The notes beneath the pieces were generated by a model. It was given only the letters and a program-made list of their open reading frames with translations. It searched no databases and had not been told where the DNA came from. A stretch of 33,218 bases of DNA from the NCBI GenBank assembly GCA_027578815.1, contig JANBTH010000124.1, positions 1 to 33,218 of the forward strand. The letters run 5' to 3'. The position numbers and the translations under genes were made by a program. The DNA is from Coemansia sp. RSA 1804 (taxonomy: Eukaryota > Kickxellomycota > Kickxellomycetes > Kickxellales > Kickxellaceae). This document shows positions 28,095 to 33,218 of this stretch, piece by piece. Numbering within the stretch: position 1 is the first letter of the stretch; each line of letters starts with the position of its first letter.

Positions 28095-28697
28095 TTACTT
28101 TTGCTTATCGGATTCTTTGCCAGAAGAATCTGTCTTCTTATCCTCAAAAGTTTCACTCTCGGTATGATGTTCCTCTTGCTTGGCCATCAGCTCTTCCTGC
28201 TCGGCTTTTAGTTTCTCCTGAGCCCAGTGCATCTCTATCCGTTCGCGTGCACGAATGACTTTTGCCTGCAAGTAAAGCGATCCGCCCTTCTTTGGATCGT
28301 TGGCATTAAACAGGTGCTCAAACTTCTTTGACAGGTCGTCCTTGTTATTCGGATCCTCAATGTTCAGTATCTTTGTCGATTCATCCACTGTTATTCCCGA
28401 CGCCTGCGACATTCGATCACCTTCTGCTACCGCTTTCGTGTTTCCAGCCGCTGCCTGCGCTGCCGCCGAATCTACAGTGCGTGTAATACACATTGACTTG
28501 GTTTCAAGGTAAATTTTAGTTAGAATTAACAAAGCTGCTGTATATATGTATGTCTAGTTGTATAGGCCTTGCTTTAAGCATATGATCAGTGAACGGCACG
28601 TACTTGATAGCGCTTGCTTATATGCATCGCCAAATGCCCGGTAGACAATGCGCGTGCTGGTTGTCAGCATTTGGATAATTGCTTTTGGTGCAGACAT
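28095..28697 (-). CDS. PAM16: Pam16/Tim16, J-like subunit of the mitochondrial import motor, two exons
   Basis: Spliced model complement(join(28095..28471, 28604..28697)), 156 residues. The 132-nt intron starts GTACGT and ends CTGTAG, and a split Asn codon joins MSAPKAIIQMLTTSTRIVYRAFGDAYKQALS to SAAAQAAAG. Pam16 is a matrix-side subunit of the presequence translocase-associated motor. It pairs with the J-protein Pam18 and restrains its stimulation of mtHsp70. The diagnostic block GITVDESTKILNIED is followed by the degenerate J domain (KFEHLFNANDPKKGGSLYLQAKVIRARERIE), which has DPK instead of the HPD of active J proteins, as expected. The N-terminal hydrophobic/amphipathic helix anchors it to the inner membrane. 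The C-terminus is a charged Glu/Lys-rich tail, longer than in yeast. The gene diverges from SEC3. Confidence 0.92.
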
Positions 28698-29111
28698 TTC
28701 CCCACTGCATATGACCGGATAGACAAGTAAATATATAAAGGTAGACGACAAAGAGGGGGAGAGGAAAAGAAAAGGACCTAGCTCCTCTCAACTCTCGTAA
28801 AAGCGATCTTTTGGACCAGTTTGGTAAGCATGAAAAAAGACAGGGTGACAGTAATTTTTTCCTAATATTTGCCCCTTTATTCGCTGCAAGATCAAATGTC
28901 AGCTTATCATGATCAAAATTTAGTCACCACCAGCCATCACGTGGCACCATTTTCTGATTTTGCATTGTTTTGTCAACATTGTGGATCGTTTTTTGCCTGG
29001 TGCTGGTGCTGCTGGCTTTCTTGCAATTCATCAAACGATTTTTCTATTTATTCCTTTCCCAGCCCTGTGTACGCGATTCGCTTTTAATCGGAATCCAGTG
29101 TTTATGTTGAC
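28698..29111. other. Divergent promoter region of PAM16 and SEC3
   Basis: 414 bp separate the two start codons. The PAM16 side is purine-rich on the plus strand. The SEC3 side is T-rich, with a short pyrimidine-rich leader before the ATG. No definite element is seen. Confidence 0.4.
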
Positions 29112-32100
29112 ATGGCGTCAAAGGCAGAGACAGCCAAGGTCAAGGCCATAGCAGACCTTCTGCGTCAGCAACTGTTTATCGGCGTCGAAGCAACAACTGC
29201 GCAGGAGAATGCAGCAAAATCAAGCTCAGGCGGTCAGCAGCCGCGACGCGAGCGTCTTCTCAACGTGCTGAATGTCATGGAGCGCGACAATTCAAAGAGC
29301 AGCGGGGCAGCAAAGCCGCGCTTTCTTTGCATCACAGTCAAACGCAACCGCAAATTGCGTCTGCACAAGGTGAAGATGAACAACAATGTTGCGGAGATTA
29401 GCAAGGCGTGGGGTGTTGATGATGTAAAGGCTATCGAGTTTAAAGAGCCGACACGGTTTTCGCTGCATCTTAACCACAAGTACGATTTTACATCAACCGA
29501 TGCGGTTCTTGTCGAGGGCTTTGTGCATATGCTGGTCACCTTTTGTAACAAGTATGCGATCAAGCCGCCAAGATACATCAACACGGTGTCAGGAGCAGGC
29601 GTATCAGGAGGTGCTGGAGGCTCTGGCTTGGCAAGGCCGCGGACTGCATATGGAAGGGGCCAGCCGCAAAGCCAGGCACCGGGGCCCCAGGCACCGCCTC
29701 CAATCCCAACCTACGAGCCTGGAAGGACGCCGGTTGAAAAGATGATGGTCAGCGAGGTGCCCAGTCGCCAGCGCACTAACGCTCGAGGGCATAACAGGGC
29801 GCCAAATGACCAAAGCGCGCTTTTGCGCAGGATGACAAAGTACGTAGCCGATCATGGAGGCGATGTTTCCGAGCTTGTGCCCATGAGTGCAGCGCAGCCT
29901 GAGGAGCCTCCACAGAACGACGCCTACGTTCCAGATATGGAGGAAGAGGAGGCTGATGATATAGAAGAGATGCTGCTCGACGAGGCGTTTATGCTGTCAG
30001 CAGACGAGCTTGTCGGCGACTTTGGGTGGCGAGCAAACATTGACGCAGCGCAGCTTGAGTCCCGGTTGCTGAGCGAACTGCACAAGCTGGAGTCAGACAA
30101 CGTGCGCGACATGCTTGAGGCAGACAAGCAGGTCCCTAGACTGGTGAGAGAACTGGATCAGGCTATAGCCAATCTGGAAGAAATGGAAGGCATGCTAAAG
30201 TTCTACGGCATGGAGCTAGAGTCGATGGACGACGATGTGCGCAAGATCCAGATGGAGAATGAGAACCTTAAGATTGAAGAAGCAAACCAGCAGCTTCTTC
30301 TTGCCGAAATGGACAAGACCCTCAAGACAATCACCCTGTCCGAAGAGGAGCTGCAGATCCTACGCAATGAGTCTCTGGAGACCACCGATGGTATTGAACG
30401 CGTTGAGCGTGTTGCAGCCTCGCTTAAGCGCATGCTGGGCTCACAACCCGGCGGCGGCATCGAAGCAGCGCATGAGAAGATGAAAAAGTACGAGTTTTAC
30501 AGCGAGAACTTCTCGACACGCGTGTTTGACTATCTCAAGGTCATGTTTCAGTTCAAGATTGACGGAAGCCTCAACGACAAGGGCAGAATGGTCAAGCGCG
30601 GCATTCGTTTAGTCAATGGTCCCGAGCATGTACACAGGATGATGGTCAAGTACGCCGGACTCACACTGTGGCTCAAGGAATCAAAATCGTCGGCCGACAA
30701 AGACCTTCAAGCGATATATCTTCAGTGCATGAACTCGCTCTATGCCACCCAAATAAGGGAACTGATTGATTCCTGCCGTCCATTTTTCACCCGACCCAGA
30801 CCCGATGCTCAAGGAGCTGGAGGCGCTGCAGGTGCCAGCGGTGGTGCCAGCGGCGGACCGGCAGGATCTGGACAGTTGTCCGCCGACTATGCGTTTGCCA
30901 CTGGATCCAGTGGCGGGGCTGGCGGCCCAACTGGCAGGAGAATCAGTCTCGATGGACTGAGCGGTGCTGCACACCAGGTTATCTCTTCTGCAGTCAAGAG
31001 CGGCGACTCGGGCGGACCAGGAGCTGTTTCTGGCGGCGGGCCGGTCTCTAGTTCCGATGTTCAGGTTTCTGAAGTGTTTGGTATGGCTCTAGAGAACCTG
31101 ACCTCAAGCGTGATTGCAGAGCAAAACTTTATTTCTGATCTATTCCACTACGTGCCGCCTGCACACATCCGTACTATGTACCGCATCACAAGGGACAAAG
31201 CAGCAAACCAAGCAAACGAAGAGATGAGGTTGAAGATTGAGGAGAACCCCAACTTTTACAACTGGGTCACGCATAAGATCCGCCCTATCGAGCATTGGGA
31301 AACCCCTCGACCAAAGCTTGATTCGAAAGATGTGGTTACTCAGACCATCCATTTTGGAACTGTGAAGGAAGTAAAGAGCATGTTGGATCTTCTCTTTGGA
31401 AACCTGGTAACCCAAGTCGATGCGCTTATTGACATGGGCACACGCTCAGATCCCTCTCAGGCTATTGGGATGCTTGTCTCAGTATCCAAGGCGCTGGATC
31501 TGTGTAAAGGAAGCGACCAGGGCTTCTTGATTAATGTTCTCGAACGTTGCAGCGATAAATTGGAATCCATATTCCAGCGGTTTATTAATGAGCAGGCGCG
31601 GTCGATTGAAGCAACAAAGTTTGTAGTCAAAAAGAGAATGGGCGCGCTTCCGTTTGCTCGTGTTTTCCCAAAGTTTATTGCTCATATAGAGCGACTCGTT
31701 GGAGACACGGGCTATTCTGCTCGCGCGATCGCTGACAGTGCATACAGCCGGATCTCACGTCTGATATTCGATACGCTTGAGAGCCTTCTTCGCGACGCCG
31801 AGCGCAATGCCCAGAAGAACCTTGATGACAAGGATGCGCAAAAGGAGCAGCTTAACACGCATGTCTTGCTGCTGGAAAATATGTTTGTACTAATCGGAGG
31901 TTTGCAGGCATACAAAGCGAAAGGGTGCAAACCCTATTTTGCTCTCACTCTCGACTCCTATCTTGACCATGCACAGATTGTTCAGCGAAAGGTGACGCGG
32001 GCGTATCTAAAGGATGTCCTCCAGCGTCCACTGGGCAGGCTGATTGGGTTTTTTGATGCAGTGGAAAGATGTCTAGCTGCCAACAAGGATCCGATGCAGA

Positions 32101-32372
32101 CATCGAGCTTGGGTAAGAGTCAGCTCAAAAAAATTATCCAGGCACACTCAAACAGCTCCATGAAGGAGAACATTAAGAATCTCTCGAAACGCGTAGAGAA
32201 GCACTTTATGAATGAACAACGACTAAAACCGGTCGTTTGGCAGGCAATTGTTGACGACGTTCTTTCCAACTACCAGCGCTTTGTTACGCTACTTGCCAGA
32301 GCCTACAAGAGCACAAATCTATCACTGGATTTTACGCAAAATGACTTGAAGCACTGGCTCAGCGAGCGCTAA
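29112..32372 (+). CDS. SEC3: Exocyst complex subunit Sec3
   Basis: A 1086-residue intronless protein of the octameric exocyst, which tethers secretory vesicles to the plasma membrane at sites of polarised growth. The N-terminal domain (about 69-148, PRFLCITVKRNRKLRLHKVK to LVEGFVHMLVTFCNKY) matches the Sec3 PH-like domain that binds PIP2 and Rho/Cdc42 GTPases. A Pro/Gly linker (about 155-215) and an acidic stretch (MEEEEADDIEEMLLDEA, near 276-292) precede the coiled-coil exocyst core (about 320-445, with LEEMEGMLKFYGMELESMDDDVRKIQMENENLK). The rest, to the end at HWLSER, is the helical Sec3 C-terminal region. It is interrupted at about 562-650 by a Gly/Ser/Ala-rich insert, probably a disordered loop. 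The N-terminus before the PH domain is shorter than in some yeasts. Confidence 0.9.
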   Translation: MASKAETAKVKAIADLLRQQLFIGVEATTAQENAAKSSSGGQQPRRERLLNVLNVMERDNSKSSGAAKPRFLCITVKRNRKLRLHKVKMNNNVAEISKAWGVDDVKAIEFKEPTRFSLHLNHKYDFTSTDAVLVEGFVHMLVTFCNKYAIKPPRYINTVSGAGVSGGAGGSGLARPRTAYGRGQPQSQAPGPQAPPPIPTYEPGRTPVEKMMVSEVPSRQRTNARGHNRAPNDQSALLRRMTKYVADHGGDVSELVPMSAAQPEEPPQNDAYVPDMEEEEADDIEEMLLDEAFMLSADELVGDFGWRANIDAAQLESRLLSELHKLESDNVRDMLEADKQVPRLVRELDQAIANLEEMEGMLKFYGMELESMDDDVRKIQMENENLKIEEANQQLLLAEMDKTLKTITLSEEELQILRNESLETTDGIERVERVAASLKRMLGSQPGGGIEAAHEKMKKYEFYSENFSTRVFDYLKVMFQFKIDGSLNDKGRMVKRGIRLVNGPEHVHRMMVKYAGLTLWLKESKSSADKDLQAIYLQCMNSLYATQIRELIDSCRPFFTRPRPDAQGAGGAAGASGGASGGPAGSGQLSADYAFATGSSGGAGGPTGRRISLDGLSGAAHQVISSAVKSGDSGGPGAVSGGGPVSSSDVQVSEVFGMALENLTSSVIAEQNFISDLFHYVPPAHIRTMYRITRDKAANQANEEMRLKIEENPNFYNWVTHKIRPIEHWETPRPKLDSKDVVTQTIHFGTVKEVKSMLDLLFGNLVTQVDALIDMGTRSDPSQAIGMLVSVSKALDLCKGSDQGFLINVLERCSDKLESIFQRFINEQARSIEATKFVVKKRMGALPFARVFPKFIAHIERLVGDTGYSARAIADSAYSRISRLIFDTLESLLRDAERNAQKNLDDKDAQKEQLNTHVLLLENMFVLIGGLQAYKAKGCKPYFALTLDSYLDHAQIVQRKVTRAYLKDVLQRPLGRLIGFFDAVERCLAANKDPMQTSSLGKSQLKKIIQAHSNSSMKENIKNLSKRVEKHFMNEQRLKPVVWQAIVDDVLSNYQRFVTLLARAYKSTNLSLDFTQNDLKHWLSER

Positions 32373-33218
32373 TTGTCAGTATTCTGTTTACTGTGGCATC
32401 TGCTTTATTTTTCTTGCATCCTTTAGCCAACTTCCATTCATATAAATCGCTTGTTTTCTTGTCCGCATTTGCTTGCAAGGCGAATATGTGCAAAGAATCT
32501 GTATTATTTGTAGAACTGGTTGTCTGAAAGCACATGAGCGGAAAACACTTTGCTTCAGAAAAATGCAGAATAAGAGCAAATGCAATGTTTCCCCGAGTTA
32601 TAACAAATATATTAAAACGGTGCATATATTTGCATTTGTAAATTAATTGTTCTTTATATGGAACAGAAAAGAAAAAGCACAGGCCAGATACCCAGGATTC
32701 AAGTTTCATTGCCTCAGAATAGGGTGTGGGAATTTTTTGTATTCACATTTAGTTGTTTCATATTACAAGCGAAAGCCACCTTTTATACACAGAATAGTGG
32801 TTAACATCTACAAACTGAACCATGAGCTTAAAGTGTATTTATTTGGTGAAAGTCATTTCTCGAATTAGTCTGATGACTGCATACATGTTTGAGTTTTGCA
32901 ACAAAAATCATTATTTTGGTTGAAGGTCAGAATATTAAACAAACCTTGTATTCACAAGACAAGAATGCAAACAAAAACAAAACGAAAGATAAACAATTAA
33001 AGCGTGTCCGTGTAAATTAATGACCAATATTTCAAATGATACAAAGTACATACCTATTACTCTGTGCGTTATAACACATGTTGATATATTATTCAAAATG
33101 TTATCATCAATCTCAATAATGCAATACGCATATCCTAATAATGCTAAGAAATCATGGCTTTGTCTGGAGCTGAAGGACGGATTTTGTGTAAACGGCAATC
33201 TGTATGATAATATGACAT
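32373..33218. other. Right-edge region without a supported gene
   Basis: 3' flank of SEC3 followed by AT-rich DNA. Frames of up to 116 codons on the minus strand have no recognisable content. No RNA gene is seen. Confidence 0.4.

Overview
This window looks like nuclear DNA of a fungus, probably an early-diverging lineage of the Kickxellomycotina (Coemansia-like) kind. The core genes are eukaryotic and fungal: exocyst Sec3, Pam16/Tim16, ribosomal protein L5, a Yil108w-type metallopeptidase with a C-terminal jacalin-like domain, and a decayed FunK1-type kinase. They have short GT-AG introns, and several secreted low-complexity cell-wall-like proteins lie among them. The lineage is an inference from gene content. 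No CRISPR array, tRNA, rRNA or intact transposon could be supported.

Layout. 0.7-2.1 kb (-): seven-beta-strand lysine methyltransferase. 2.4-3.3 kb (-): secreted YEAP-repeat protein. 4.3-6.8 kb (+): zinc metallopeptidase/jacalin protein. 7.4-9.1 kb (+): four-exon AAAP amino acid transporter. 9.2-9.5 kb (-): possible 65-residue two-exon gene. 9.6-11.1 kb (+): secreted Ser-rich mucin-like protein. 12.4-12.8 kb (+): second YEAP protein. 12.8-17.2 kb: long stretch without a convincing gene. 17.2-18.6 kb (+): NADP-glutamate dehydrogenase of bacterial-like length. 19.2-20.75 kb (-): RPL5, with an ATG-only first exon and a box C/D snoRNA in intron 2. 21.4-23.3 kb (-): FunK1-like kinase pseudogene, with four inverted repeats sharing an ATGTTAAC-type core in its gaps. 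23.3-25.0 kb: purine-rich non-coding DNA. 25.1-25.3 kb (-): small secreted His/Ala/Pro-rich protein whose signal peptide resembles that of the 12.4 kb gene. 26.6-27.6 kb (+): secreted acidic, Pro-rich protein. 28.1-28.7 kb (-): two-exon PAM16. 29.1-32.4 kb (+): SEC3.

The genes do not form a pathway. Two themes recur. One is housekeeping (RPL5 with its snoRNA, PAM16, SEC3, GDH). The other is a dispersed set of secreted low-complexity proteins, three of them with a TATA box about 160-195 nt upstream of the start. The best new leads are the intronic snoRNA, whose two guides match both targets of yeast snR60 / human U80 from memory of LSU rRNA, the hairpin cluster in the kinase relic, and the unrecognised small spliced gene at 9.2-9.5 kb.
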